A stretch of DNA of 64,000 bases from Sipunculus nudus (Eukaryota; Annelida; Sipuncula; Golfingiida; Sipunculidae): contig CM049319.1 in assembly GCA_026874595.1 (NCBI GenBank), positions 64,286,417-64,350,416 on the forward strand, read 5' to 3'. Below, one piece after another: positions 43,420 through 57,000 of this stretch (its first letter is position 1; every line of letters begins with the position of its first letter). The position numbers and the translations under genes are program-made. The notes beneath the pieces were generated by a model. That model had not been told where the DNA came from, did not search any database, and was given only the letters and a program-made list of their open reading frames with translations.

Positions 43420-43600
43420 AAATATGAGAAATCAGAAAACATTTTACAAAATGTCAGCCCTTCTTTCGACGGTCAAAGTTATTGCATGGCGACATGCAAA
43501 AACAGCCTCAGTTTACAGCTGCTGATAAGATGGTGTCATTTTAACACCCTGAAGAATGTGACCAGCTCAAAAAAGATGGCTACTCATGCAGTTACACGTC
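43420..43600 (+). repeat. Dispersed ~180-bp repeat, copy 3
   Basis: Contains aacagcctcagtttacagct then gctgataagatg and 'aaagatggctactcatgcag'. Confidence 0.6.
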
Positions 43601-44459
43601 TAATCCCTCAAATGTCTCAAAATGGACATTTATTTATAAATTTTTTATTCCCAATTAGACCGTCACCTCCATATGCAGTTTCTGTGAAACTTTGGAAAAA
43701 AATATATGTCTTTAATAAAATCTAATTTTCATATAGAGAATTTGGTCCACTTTTGGCCTCAATGTTAACTGAAAAGGCGCTCTGTAAGACACTATGTTAT
43801 AACTCATTTTAAAGGTTATTGTTCCAGTGACCTCGCCGGTATAAGAATAAATAATTTTTAATGTACACATTATATTAAGTGATTTTTGCGTGGTTCAAAA
43901 ATTGCGTGGAGGTTATGACCGAAAACAGCCGAACTGCCTTCGGCAAAGACCATGCTCGCGCTTGGTGATCTACACAACACAAACAGGCTTACACAGTAGC
44001 AGGATTAAGGTATGAATAACCCTTGCTGTCAGAGTCAAATTTAAGCAAGTTTGGCTTGGCATTTGACCAAGTCACTGGGCCGCTTGCATGGTCAGTAAAT
44101 GTGAAACACATGTGGCTATTGATTTAGGTAAAGGAGAGACCAATAAAAAAAAAAAAACTAATAAAAGGTCCCATGGTCGTGTAAAAGATGGGGGCGGGTC
44201 CAGTCGGCAAATATTGGTCTGAAACAATTAAAAACGGTTGAAATCGCGGGTGGGGGGGATCCCCCTGGGACAAAATTTCTCAACTAATTTAATACATTCC
44301 GAAAAGCCCGCGCGATAAAATATAATCTATAAAAATAAGGTTTTATATATAAACTCAGATGAATATATGACATTTTTGTGTAATCAGTAGTGATGTACCG
44401 TATCCTGATTTGGTATAGCCTACTGGTGAAGTCTTTCAGGTAAGATGTTTTGGTAGAGA

Positions 44460-45125
44460 AACTTAGAGGGCTGGGTATCGCCTACAAATTTTGTATCACA
44501 ATATATTGCGATATTTGGTAGCATATTGCGATACGTATCGCGCTATTTACATAATACTAAATTAATAGGAAATAAGTGTGATTTCTGTATATATGTATTA
44601 ATTATATTATTGATAATTCTTTATTGTAATTATTATTATTATTACATTATGTATTATTATTTTTGATAGTATTTATACAGCGCTAAATCCAGAATGAAAT
44701 CCTACGCTAAAGCGCTTCACAATAAAAAACATGAAAGCTACAGTAAAACGTACAAATTCTATGATAGTAAGATTGATAAAAGTTAGAACATGTAAGAGTT
44801 TAAATATAGTTTGATTAAAAATAAATGTGTTTTAAATGCGATTTAAAATTACTAAACAATCAGCATGTTTTACATTGTCAGGTAAACTGTTTCACAGAGT
44901 CAGAGCAACTATCCTAAAAAAATTTCTCCCCGAATGAAACAAACCTGACTCTCGGTGTTGATCCCCACTCATTAGATATCTAAATATGTAACAAGAAGAT
45001 TGTTTTTATTAAGAAGAATCAGTTTTAGGCACATTAACAAAATATCGGAAAATATCGATATTGAAAAGTGTATCGTGAATACGCAATATCCGAATCACCG
45101 TATCGCGATATATCGATATCTAATA
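44460..45125. mobile_element. Candidate element with gatatatcgatat-rich ends
   Basis: Both ends carry clustered tatcgcgata/tatcgatat words in roughly inverted arrangement (44465-44545 and 45040-45120). Between them is 'acagcgctaaatcca...gcgcttcacaa' and AT-rich sequence. No coding frame. Confidence 0.35.
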
Positions 45126-45230
45126 AACTAAATGTTGAAGTTCATGAGATGTGACCTGAAGGCGTCTGTGGTGCAATACAATGGCGCCATCTTTTGCAAA
45201 TATATTAAACAAATTGACATTTGGAGCTGG

Positions 45231-45234
<4 letters not shown>

Positions 45235-45314
<80 letters not shown>
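45235..45314. repeat. (AT)n microsatellite, ~80 nt
   Basis: Perfect dinucleotide run. Confidence 0.95.
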
Positions 45315-45316
<2 letters not shown>

Positions 45317-46129
45317 CTAGCCCTCATTGTTCCTTGTATATGTAGAAGATTTAAACTTTATATGTTCATATTGTTGCATCAAATGAAATCTTAGGTAATT
45401 TCGATATTAATTTCTGAATCACTGATCACTTTTTACATTTTTCAGAAAATCAATGTAATATTTTTTTAAAAGGTCGGGGAATGAATCGACATGCAGGTAT
45501 GATTCTCTAGAGAAAGTCTAGGACCAATAATCTTTTATCGTTTGGGATAAAAAGACCAGATTCGTCACATGTAAACTGGTGCCTAACAAAGATTGGTGGC
45601 GCCACTCACAATCATCTTACAATCTTCGCGTCTTTTTCAATGATGATAGCCCATATCTAAAGAATGAATATATATATTGGGCTCACAATGTGTATGTCAA
45701 TAGACCTTGGATATCTTCATCTTGTACTCACGACTGGTGGCGCCATCTACAAGACGCCTCGGTTGGGTTGAGGGGCAGGGGCGTAACCAGGAGAGGGCCG
45801 CCCCATCCCCGGGTGGAATCCAGTTCTCCGTCCTTTCGGAATTTCACTTAATCTAATACTAATATATATATATATATGCATTAAATTTCCTTTGCGGATC
45901 CAGAGGGGGCGCCTTCGGCGCGCGATGCCCCCCCCCCTGCAATATCTCTCATCTAATCTAATTTTCCCAATTTTCGTGATTAATTTTCGTTTTTCATATT
46001 CTGTATTAATTATCAATTAGATTTTATTAAAGATATCTGCAGTTTATTACTTTCAAATTTATTAGTTGAGTATAAGGATATATATGAACAGCTGCAGAAA
46101 AACTACAGAGCACCAGGCCCAGGTCGGGG

Positions 46130-46225
46130 TCGATCGTGAATAATCTCATGGTTCCTCTGGTGGTAGCGGTACTCGAACTAGCGGTCTGTGCTCTTAGAAG
46201 TCCTGTGTGCTGTCGATACCACGAA
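46130..46225 (-). mobile_element. Possible tRNA-derived SINE fragment
   Basis: On the minus strand TAGTTCGAGTACC resembles a B box, with TCGTGGTATCGACAGCAC upstream as a possible A box. Weak match. Confidence 0.25.
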
Positions 46226-46807
46226 ACCCGGTAAAATGCAAAGTTTAACATAAGACTTCATCATATCAGTTATTTCACTCCAAGTATTACCTTTATAAGA
46301 TATTTTGCAAGTTACAAACGTAAATGCGCCTTTGCTCTATTGACTTGTTGAAAACGATTGAAATTTTATATCCTAATTTTGAAAAAATATAAATATTGAA
46401 TATCTCTACAGTTTGACTGCCTAACGCAAGGCATAAGGGAACACTTTTTCAGGAAATTTTTTTTGTGAAAATTGCCTCAAAATGTCTTTTTTACATTGCA
46501 TATTAAAAAAATTTCCAAATATGGGAGGGGGATACCCCCCTCCCATACCCTCACCATGTACCTGTAACTAAATAAAAAAAAATCATATTTTCATACACTA
46601 AAATATATAACATATAGTAATAATAATATTATTAATAAATGTAATATATTTATATAAGCGTGCATATACATGTATATATAACTGTTTTCATAATACCCAT
46701 ACATGCATATTAGCGCCCTTAACCCCCCCCCCCCCCTTCAAATTTCTGTCTCCGCCATTGATCATGGCCCCCTCCCCTCCCTCAATCCTGGCTATATATA
46801 TATATAT

Positions 46808-47547
46808 AGTAACAGGTGCCCTTTTTATTGTGTGACACGGGCGTAACTCGTGTTGTAGCGCCCTCGCCGGGCCGCTTGTTACGTTCTCAGTTTAATCCGT
46901 ACTGGTTGAACTCTCGTTGTCATGCTAGCTTGGGGCTTTCTCGCCTGACGGAGCCGGGTCGTGAGTCACGTGTGGACCCTGGTATGTAGAGACACAGCGA
47001 TGTTCTTCTAGATAATCCCTGTAACGCGTGTTTACTGTGTATTATGTTAGATCCTTTAGACTGTTCGAGAAGTGGAAAATTCTCGGCTTTTGGCAAGAAG
47101 TTATAAATAGGGGGCTGTGTTTTAAAGCCGAGGGAGAGAGAGAGAGGTTAAAGAAATTTCGAGCGGACGCAGACGTGTGGGACCTGTCCGATTATCCAGT
47201 AATTTCAGAGATTCTACTATTACTAACTCTATACGATTTAATGCTGCCTGCCTCAAGTTTACTTTCTGGATTGTTACAAGAGCTTTACTTTGGACTGTTA
47301 TTCTCCGAGAGTATACATTTAAAGAACATATCGCTGTGGCGGTGATATTATCCAGGTACTGTGCATTTTGTTTATTAGGCTGTGTGATTATATTGATTTG
47401 ATGTTATACTGTTATTGTACTGTGTAATTGTATTGATTTAGTGTATTGTAATGTTAGGGTTGTTTTAAGAATAAATTATAGTTATCTCCATTACAAAATT
47501 TGTGTCCATCACGCATACGTGATCTGTTTATATTAGGTTCCGTAACA
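46808..47547 (+). mobile_element. Candidate solo LTR (about 740 bp)
   Basis: Begins gtaacaggtgccc and ends ggttccgtaaca, flanked by (AT)n on both sides. It has a GC-rich 5' third with CpG-rich text and an aataaa (about 47469) near the 3' end, as in a Ty3/gypsy-type LTR. No adjacent primer-binding site or pol sequence, so it would be solo. A 105-codon open stretch (47028-47345) inside it is not a recognised protein. Confidence 0.35.
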
Positions 47548-47829
47548 ATATATATATATATGAAGCATTCCTCTATCGCGAAAATAGGATTTTACTCCCT
47601 TTCATATCAGGTAGAAAACCAATGAAATGTTCCTCTAGTTGATATAACCCAAGACTTGTAAAATGGTACTTTTCCTATTTGGTACCATTTGCCTGCCATG
47701 ACAGATGGCAGGGAAATGACGATGGTCAACATGTTATTTGTACCTGTGCAGTTTAAGTAGTTTGTTAATTCATTCATATGTTATGGGCAGGTCGTCATTC
47801 TCGTCACGTGACGGATCACAGGCTCCCAG

Positions 47830-48200
47830 TGATGCAGGACTCGAGTCAAGTAGAAAAGAAAACTCTGTAACATACTATATAACGATGGTCCATGGGTGAA
47901 CTATGAACAGAATATTCCAACAAATAAGACTATACATACACAATTTTAGCTCTGCATCAGGGGCAAAATGTAATTAAATATTCAAGTAAATGGAACTTGT
48001 GATTAAACATAAAATTTGCATGATTATCCCAAATATCCTTTTATAATTTCTTGGACTCGTGTTCTAAACGAATCGGATTCGAAATAGGATTTGGACTTGG
48101 CCCTGACTCCAGTCGGCTGGACTCGGATTTGCTCTCGGACTCGGATGGTGTACTCTCGACTATATCACTGGTGGCTCCCGCAAGTAGCTTGATAAGTATG
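47830..48200 (+). repeat. 'ggactcg' repeat family, third block
   Basis: Contains cttggactcg, actcggatttgctctcgga and a segment (gtaattaaatattcaagtaa) matching gcaattaaacattcaagcaa at about 33638-33657, showing that the two loci share a longer unit than the 27-mer. Confidence 0.6.
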
Positions 48201-48499
48201 GGTGATGACACCAAAAAGCAACCAGTTAACACTGAAAATTATGAGCGAGAACATTCTTAAGTTTAGCCTTGGCAGGATCAGCCTGCGTATCGCGGTTTAT
48301 CGGTCCGTGATTTTCCCGTTCCTGTACCGAAGATAATACCAGAACACTAAGTTTGATGAGGTCCAGCAGAAGATCGATTAGGGTCAATAAGGTCAAAGTA
48401 ATGTCAGTAATGAATAGTACGGGCATATCACAACAAAGTGTCCTGGTCATTGGCACCAACCATTGTACCATTATCAATGCATAAAATCCCTTAACTTGG

Positions 48500-50160
48500 G
48501 TCTCTTATTTATATCAACCGGGCCCCCTCCCCCTCTAAATTTTTTAGCCGTAATTTCAGCGACATTAATTTTTATTTTAGCCACATCCTGTTTTTTTATA
48601 GTATTATTTTAGTTACATGTTTTCAAGTCCTATGAATGTTTTTTTCTGAAATATAAAACATTTATTACTTGATCAAATGGTACTTCATTTCACAGTGACA
48701 TCAAAGTAACCACAGTCTATTCAGGTTTTCCGCAGACTGCCACTTTCTCCAAAATAATGTACTGTGTCTTTTATTATTGCAATTTATATGGCAAGTTACA
48801 CTGAAAGTGGGCACAGGTATTACATCGCCAATACTCTATAGTCAAATATCATTTTCCCTGGCCTTTCTGGCTGAACTTTAGTTTTTTGTCTAAAGGTGAC
48901 ATAAGGCGCACATGTAGGCCCTGAAAAAGTATCCCGTTTGGTCAGAAGATATTTGTAAGGCTTTCGGTTGATTTTTTAAAATAAATAATGATAATAAATG
49001 TTCTCTAAGCATGTCTTGATCTAATCATTGGTTTACTAGATTTTCCAGACCAAGCTATGCCCAATAGAATTGTAAAAATAATGGTGATATTGGTTGTCGG
49101 ACTTACAAATTCAAATGGGATGAAAATTTACCAAATTCGGCAAAATTAACTTGGAAGAAGCTGAAGGACAAACGGAATTAGGCAATTCTGTGTCCATATC
49201 AAATGTTTTTATCATATTTATGAGCGGATCAAGTGGTTTTTTTTTTTTGCTTCAATAGACAAGGCCTCTCGGGATTTACGAGATTTAAAGCGCTGAATAT
49301 GTAAACGAAATAACGACCCATTATAGTCTGTAGAATTTCATAAATACATTTGTAGTTGTTGTTGTAATATATAATAATCACCAGGTCGTGTTAATAAGGT
49401 AAAATAGTTCAACAAGAAAAATAAACATCTTGAAAATTCATCCATTTAAAGCACTTAAATATGTCCATTGTATGAAGAGTCTGCATTTCTTAAGGTTTCA
49501 AAACTTGTATATATAAGCCCCCCTGGAGAATACAACATTAAACAACATGAAAAGTTCTTATAATGCCTACGTGAAGGACGTATCAACTTGTTTATCAACA
49601 ACGTGTTTGTAATTACAGCAATGTTGACAAATGGGAAGGTCAAATGTTAGTTATCGCAGTAATCTATCAATGGAGCATTTTGCTTTCATTTTTTACATAA
49701 CTGCACATTTGTCATATACTTTACGTTAATTAGATTCCTGACTGACCCAACCGCCCTTACCTTTCTACATATTTTCTGCCATACAGGGATTCCAATTCAA
49801 CCTCTTACTCGCATCTAAACCACAACCACAGGAAGTACTCTAGCTGGCTCTTTGTTCGTGAGTATTTCAATTTCGCGGTATTGGGGAGAGGTAAATTTTC
49901 GCGAAAATAAAAACTTCGTGAATAAGACATAAAGACAGCTTTAAAAAAGCAATTAAACAGTAATTAAAAATATACCCTTACTGATATCGCAGTTTACTGG
50001 TACTTCCATTTCTGCAGGCCTATATATCGAAAGGCAAAAATCGTTCGATGTCGTTTTAGTTTTGACCCTTATCAAACTGTTACGATTACGTGGACATATT
50101 GAATAATTACTAAAACAAGACGACCATAGGTCACGCGCTTGCCGGAAACACTCTGACCCA
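48500..50160. other. Gene desert, no feature recognised
   Basis: AT-rich; only the TIR-element-like fragment at 49857-49925. Confidence 0.4.
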
Positions 50161-50169
50161 GATTGGAAG

Positions 50170-51060
50170 ACAGATAATGAGAACACGTAATAAAGAAGAC
50201 AAAGAGGAAACAATGAGCCATTGTTTGTAAAGTTTGGACCAATATTGACACAGTTACGATGGAAATAATAATCTGACGTGTTTTCATGACTTTGACCTAT
50301 TTAAAAATAGATATACAGCTTCACGAAATCGTTCCAATATACGATAGGTGAAAGTTGCAAAGTGATACCTGGTAAACTGTGGCCTATAGAATGCTATTAT
50401 AACAGAGGCAAGAATCAGCAAGAAGGCAACATTTAGGACAACTTGCAAACAGACATATTGACAAAGTGACACAAAGTTTAGACCAGTTGACTAGACATAG
50501 TTATGTAGAAGACGAAGGTGAAAAAAATGAGCCGAAAATTGTGAAGATAGGACCAGAATGGACAAAGTTATGAGAAAAATAACATTGTTGAAGTGTTTTG
50601 AAGTGACCGACATACTGACAAAGCGGCACAAAGTAGAGACAAAAAGACTTAACTATGTTATGAAGAGGACAGAGGAAGAAAATAAGCTACAGTTTATGAA
50701 ATTTAGGTTAAAAGTCTCAGACATATGGGCAAAAAATGATATGTTCTAGTGTTTCATGTGCAGTGCCCCCTAGCGGCTATTTTCCGAAACTGAAAAATCA
50801 CTTTCGAGATTTTAGTGTAGGACTTAAGATGTATCAGTTTCAAAAGGATTCCTGCAAAACTGTGGCCTGTAGAATGCTATATGTTAGACACAAGAACAAG
50901 CAAGAAGGCGAAATTGATGATACCTGACAGATAGACAGACATACTGTCAAAGTGACACAAAGCTGAGGCCAGATGACTTGACCTAGTTATGACTCAGGGG
51001 AAGAAATTAAGCTATAGTTTATGTAATTCAGTTGTATAGTTTCGGAGATATTGTCAACAA
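50170..51060 (+). repeat. Degenerate tandem repeat, ~460-bp unit
   Basis: aactgtggcctatagaatgc (50378) and aactgtggcctgtagaatgc (50858) start long matching segments that continue through agcaagaaggc, 'cataYtg(a/t)caaagtgacacaaag' and 'ctagttatg'. Partial units lie around 50170-50290 and 50604-50720. Confidence 0.65.
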
Positions 51061-51099
51061 AATTATACGTTGATGAAGATTAAGTGCAGCGCATGTTTG

Positions 51100-52740
51100 C
51101 AAAGTTTACTTAATACCTGAAGTCCTTACGACAAAAACACCCATGTTTATGTATTTTTCCTTGAAAAAAAAATTATTTAATGTATTTGTATGGACTCCAT
51201 TGCCTTTTTTCACTACATTATACCCACGCCATCTGTGTATATAGAAGCCACGCTGCATTGTGGGGTAAGATTGTGACGCCTACAACCCCTAAACAGCTAA
51301 GTCGTATTCTTGTTAGTGCTGAAGCGACCCCTTTCGGAGAACTTGCGTCACTTCATGATGTCTCATTGATTAATCTAGTTATGAATTATACAGATGTGAA
51401 CTTAGAGCTAAACCTCGGTGAACTGATGTCACCTTGAATGCCCTTTGAAGCGGGGCGGGTTAGAGATCTTGTGAGATTAGATAAGGTAACCTAAATGGAT
51501 GAACACTATAGATAAATACTACGTCAAAACAAAAGTTGCTTTGCCGATGCAATGCGTGTAAATACAAGAAACAGAGGACGATCGCAGACAAACACCTAGG
51601 GAAGATAGCCATCGGTTGGTATAATTTTTATCTCCGCTTTAAAGACTACTCGCATTATTGGTATCCTTGTTTAATTTTTAGATACGTTGTTGATATGATT
51701 TTAAAGGCATAACACTGAAAGTAAGAAATAAAAGTCTATTACAAATTTAATGTTATTTAAAAATTAGATTTTTTCCCCGCTAGATTATTATATGTATAAA
51801 AGTTGTGCAAAAAGAGTAACATAACATATTCCATGTAACGCTGACTTTTTATTTTAAAGTTCTTTGTATTTCCATATGGACGTTGAGAGAGTAATTAAAA
51901 TCATTTTACATTTTCGTTGATCAGGTTTATTGAACAAAAAGCCATAGTTTGCAATACATAAAAAAATCATCCGATTTATAAAGCGCTACAAAGGTTGAAA
52001 AAAAAAAAACAAATCTTGGTTAACTTTTCACTCGATAACTTAAAACTTTTCTTTGAATTTTTGGATGAACGGCGCTCGGGATAGAAGATTTTCTACTCGT
52101 AATGTCAATGTTATTAACAGAAATTAATATAATGAACTCAGCTTTGTTAGGATTTTTATAAACCCTTCCCACAATATAACATTTATTGCATGCATAGGAT
52201 AGGAATTTTATAGACTGAAATCTAGATAAAGCAATTTACAATAAAGTTAATTACCGTTTGCAATTAATGATTTTAATATAAATTTCCCCTCACTTTGATT
52301 CATGTATTTTTCTGGGTTTTTTTAAATCATATTGACAATATATATATCAATGAAAGTGTTCTTAAATGTTAATACAAATAAAACAAAATTAGAGATGTCA
52401 TTTTCTTATAAGACGGTATGAAGTGCATACTCTGTACTTTTGTATAATGCGTATATGCTCGACAGCAATTTTCTTCAAAAAATATATTTTTCTGTTTAAT
52501 TTGGAACAAATATCATCTGACTAGTTCTTTATTGCAGGTCTAATGATATATACCTAGCACGATTTATGTTAATTAATTAGTTCTTTCCTATTACAGCCAG
52601 CCATTCAAACACATTTTCAGTAGTATTTCTGTTATTATTGCTTACTCTGTGTAGATATCAATGAACAATAGATAATTGCTATTAAGAAAAGTTCTGATAA
52701 CGCTTTTGTGATGGATGTTATAATCTGGTTTATATACTAG
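51100..52740. other. Gene desert, no feature recognised
   Basis: AT-rich. A ZNF143-like motif lies on the minus strand at 51251-51267; nothing else supported. Confidence 0.4.
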
Positions 52741-52744
52741 CGAT

Positions 52745-52911
52745 TAGTAAATATGGTAAACATGCGCTACGACTGACAAACAGAAAGACTACCTAACCTA
52801 AGCTGGTTTGTTCCGTATATACGTGCAGAAGTTGAAAGGCTACTGTAGCTGCTAAACACCCTTTGCAAAAGTTCAGTTCATCTGACTTGCCGTCAGATGT
52901 CAGTGTTGATT
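52745..52911. repeat. Dispersed repeat shared with 7407-7560
   Basis: Same ordered blocks as the copy in PLK1 intron 1, same orientation, diverged. Confidence 0.55.
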
Positions 52912-52919
52912 TTGTTTTA

Positions 52920-54065
52920 ATTAGTTTGACTGTCAAGATCTATACGTTATAAACACATGATTATAAACAAGCCGAATATCTTGTGTGTAATGGGATGGGT
53001 GATTTAAGGAATTATCTTTAGTTAATAGGATTCAGATAAATGAATAGTCCCCTTTAAGGTGGGTTTGCTTTTCCACTCCATTTATTTTATTTATTTTTTT
53101 TTTCGTCTCTACACATTTAATATATGGTTTTGCTTTTTTTTTTCTAATATATTAATTTTATTAGAAAGTGTATACTAAAGCTGTCTTAGTATCTTTTAAC
53201 ATAAGTTACATTTGTATGTTATTATATTTTGGAGTTTTAACACTTCAAATGATGTAATAAACTTTACTTTTTGAAAAGATACGTAGTAATTTAAGTCTCT
53301 CAATGTTCAAATTCACAAAAAAAAGATGCGATGTGAAACGTTGTCACAAGCTTTCTCCCTCGCGCATACTTCTCACCCATAATTTCTAATTTATTTGGTA
53401 TAAATGTAAGACATGTTGAACTGAGCCGTAAATATACGTCTCCGTATAGGCATTTTATGTTGTTTGGCAGGGATTATCTTCTTATGAGGGGCACAACTGT
53501 TGCTATATTGAAATCATTCAACTTTTCTTTCCTACTCTATTAGTTAAGGAAATGTCCTTTACGAATTATACCTTGTCGCCAAGACTTACGATTTATGCTG
53601 ATTTCCAGTACTAGATTGTTGTGATTCTGATAACTTTATTCACATAATTCAGTTTCATTTATGGAGTGCTATAACCGTATGTTCATGAATACAATTTTGT
53701 TTTCTGAGAGAGACACAATATGCACATGGAAAAGATAACATTAACTCTATATTACTTTTTGTGCGGACCCGTTCCGTAGATTCTCCGAAAGACGGAACGA
53801 GACCGTCCTATGAGAAAGATGCGATAAAACATAAATGCTATAACATTATTATTATAACATTCCCCGGTGTTGACACGCAGATTAATAAAGCAAATCATGA
53901 CTTTAAAATAGTACATTTTAAAGTTGCTGTAAGCCATCTCACGTCATAACCGGAAATGACATACAATAAAAGTAATGGCATTAGGGCATTCCCTCGATAC
54001 CTAGTTGGCAATATTATGACGATACAACAAATATAAAACATAGGTCTACGTGTTTTCATTTTCAG
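52920..54065. other. Region upstream of the secreted-protein gene
   Basis: A 5'-UTR exon is expected here because the coding exon is preceded by an acceptor (ttttcag, AG at 54064-54065); I cannot place it. Confidence 0.35.
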
Positions 54066-54068
54066 AGA

Positions 54069-57000
54069 ATGCAGCTGTTCAGGCTCCTCTTGGTTGTTTA
54101 TAGCTGTCACGCGGTCCCATGGCAACAGCACTGGCAAGCAGAGCTCGCTAGGGGGCAGAAGCTTGTTGAACCGCACGGAAAACCGGTCCCAGCAGAGGAC
54201 ATTGACGACCCGTATGTTGAGATCCCGCGAGATTTCGTTCCTCACCATGAAGATGACGACGAGATTGATATAGAAGAAGAACCAATGTATGACGAACATG
54301 AACCGGTAGAAGCAGACTTTGATTATTTGAACGATCGTCCCCCAGAGCTGGACGGTAAAGATAAAACGGTGGAAACGCCCTTAGCCTGGGGTGACCCAAG
54401 GAATAAGGTCAGTATAAAAAAAGTGGATTTATTTTTAAAGTTTGGCCCATTACCGTTTCGCTGTCTTTAACACAATTATGAAGAATGTGATCCAAGGCTG
54501 CCTCTTATCATACCTGATTATTATATAATTTCGTGAAATGCATACTTTGGAGATTTAAATTTTACTTTTGTCAACGCAACGTTAAATGATTGAGTTTCAT
54601 GTAGTAATTCCTGTGGAAAGAATAAACTTATAATAAATGATAGAAGTACATGTATGCCTGTAAATCACCCCCCCCCCCCCCGCCCTCCCCTCCTCCCATT
54701 TAACTCACACAAGCTATCCTATCTCTTATTATACACGTGTGTGTCAAAATGCCTCTTAGGGTAAAATATTCAACGTGATTTTGACAGTTAAATATACTAT
54801 GCATTTGTGAACCAGGATAAGAGTGCACTTTGGTATGTGTTACTGTGTTGTGTTGTTCAAATGGGCAATGGTTCCAGGTTGTTACGCTGTTATAACTGCC
54901 TGCACAAATCGCAACTTTGTATCCTGTTAAGATGAAGAGATGGAAATTCACTCTAATGTCAAATATCAATATACATGTATATTAAAACTGGCAATGGTAC
55001 CACTCATCTGATGTCACTCAACTCTTCTGTATGTATGTGGTGGGTGACAAAAGCTCTGTGAACTTATGTTGTACCTGCTGAACATAGAAAATCGACTTTA
55101 ATAATACTTATCTTATCTTATATGCCCGTTTTTTATCTTAAACTAGCGGGAATGATGCCAAATGTGTCCTAAGGGAGGTTATTTCTAATATCTTCCCACA
55201 CATGCTGAGAAAATAGAAATTTTTATGAAGGGGCTATCTATCTGGACAACGCAAAAGAGGGTAATGTGCTAGTATTGCAAATCAGATAAATTGTATCATC
55301 CTCTTTTTTATGATAGACCCATCTGTGATCATGAAAACGGTATATCTATTAGGGCCCTAGTCTTTTGTTCACTGGAAAGTTTCATTTCCTGTTGATCGTG
55401 CTTTACAACAAAAATATACACTGGATTTTCTTAAGTTATATGTCAGGTTTAAGGACTTAACTGAAACCTGATTTTTCGTTATGACATAATTAGTAACAGA
55501 TGTAATTCATTTTACCTCCCCTTCGGACTGACATCTGTGCAGTGAAATCCTGTATGACCAAGACCTTTGTTCTGAGTTCTTTGTTCTGTGGATACCAAAC
55601 AATGCTTTATGTCTTCTTAGCTTAGTGATTATGTACGTGATATTTTATCTAAAGCCATCTAACGACAGGGTTGTTTCTATGGTCAAATGCTCGCAAATGG
55701 GTTATAATGGTTGGAAAATGAAAAAGAAGACGTAAGGCGCATTGACCGGATACATACCTTAATTTTTGGTCAGTTATTAAGTGCCACCTTCCGACCATAA
55801 AGATAATGATTTTTTATATACATATATTTTCAGGTTGAACGTTCAATCATAAGTTTGGCTCGGCAGATGATGCTTCAGCAGCTATATGTGGAAGAACGTA
55901 CCAGATCAGAAGGAGATTCCGGTCTGAAGCAAATTCGGCACAACTATGAGGGCACCAGACCGTATTATGCTCCCCATCACAGCGGAAGTTCAGCGGCCGC
56001 CATCCACGATCACGCCAACAACATCAGGACAGTCGGACTAGGAGAGTTCGTCGCCGTGCTTAATGGCGTCGAATTCCGTACACGTCACAATGACTACCAA
56101 CTACGCATGCCCTCCAGATATGACACCAAGTATGGTAAATTGGAACCTATCCCCTTCCCGGATGTGCCCCCGGCGGTGGAAAACAAGGAGTCGATAAACG
56201 AGGAAATCCAGGAGATGAGGGAGTGGTTCCGTGCCTTCAAAACTCAGAATCTTACGCATCGTGATTACAGACCTTACTTCAAACCCATCCTGTGTTACCT
56301 GGAAGGAGCGTGGACGAAAACCACCGCCAAAATCGACGAATCGTTCCCAAGTGACCGTCACTGGTTAGAATCGAGAACCTGGTTTGAGCTGCAACAAAAG
56401 ATCAAGTTTACTTCATACACTGGAAGAAAGAACAGAAATGAAAATTATGCCTTCTTGCCCACGACTGTTATTGGAGTGTCGGACCGATTTGAGCCTGTAT
56501 TTGGTCAGTGGAATTACCGAATCGCATGCCACCCTCTTCGAAACCATCTACCACTGAATAAGATACGCGTAGTGGATGATCTGGCTTTGAGATTTTCGGG
56601 CAAACAAAGGCTTCATCAAATGGCCAACACAAGAAGGGCACGCTTTCAGCTACATGACTTTTGGCGGAAAAAAGAACGTTACACGGGGCATACACTTATA
56701 GACCGCTTAATGGGAGAAGTTCCAGGTAAAGACAACTACCCAGGTGTTTACTTTGATGATGCTTTCGATATGATGGCAATGGATGTGCGATTTTCTAACC
56801 ACACTCCGCTGAACGCTGCATATTATCACCGCTGGTACAAGGTCGCTCGTCCCGGAGCTATGGGGCTTCAGCGTCGACACAGAGGATACTCAGACCAGAA
56901 CTTGTTCGTGGCTCTCAACACACAAGAGAAGGTGGTCGGGGAGAACGTCACCGACTGTCGTCGGCAGAATGGAAGAGACGTCTGTTCCAGCTTTTTCCAG

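Noticed and set aside
47028-47345. 105-codon open frame on the plus strand
   Set aside because: Falls inside the candidate LTR and has no family resemblance.
53895-54399. Minus-strand open frames opposite the first exon of the secreted protein
   Set aside because: Shadow frames of the plus-strand coding exon.
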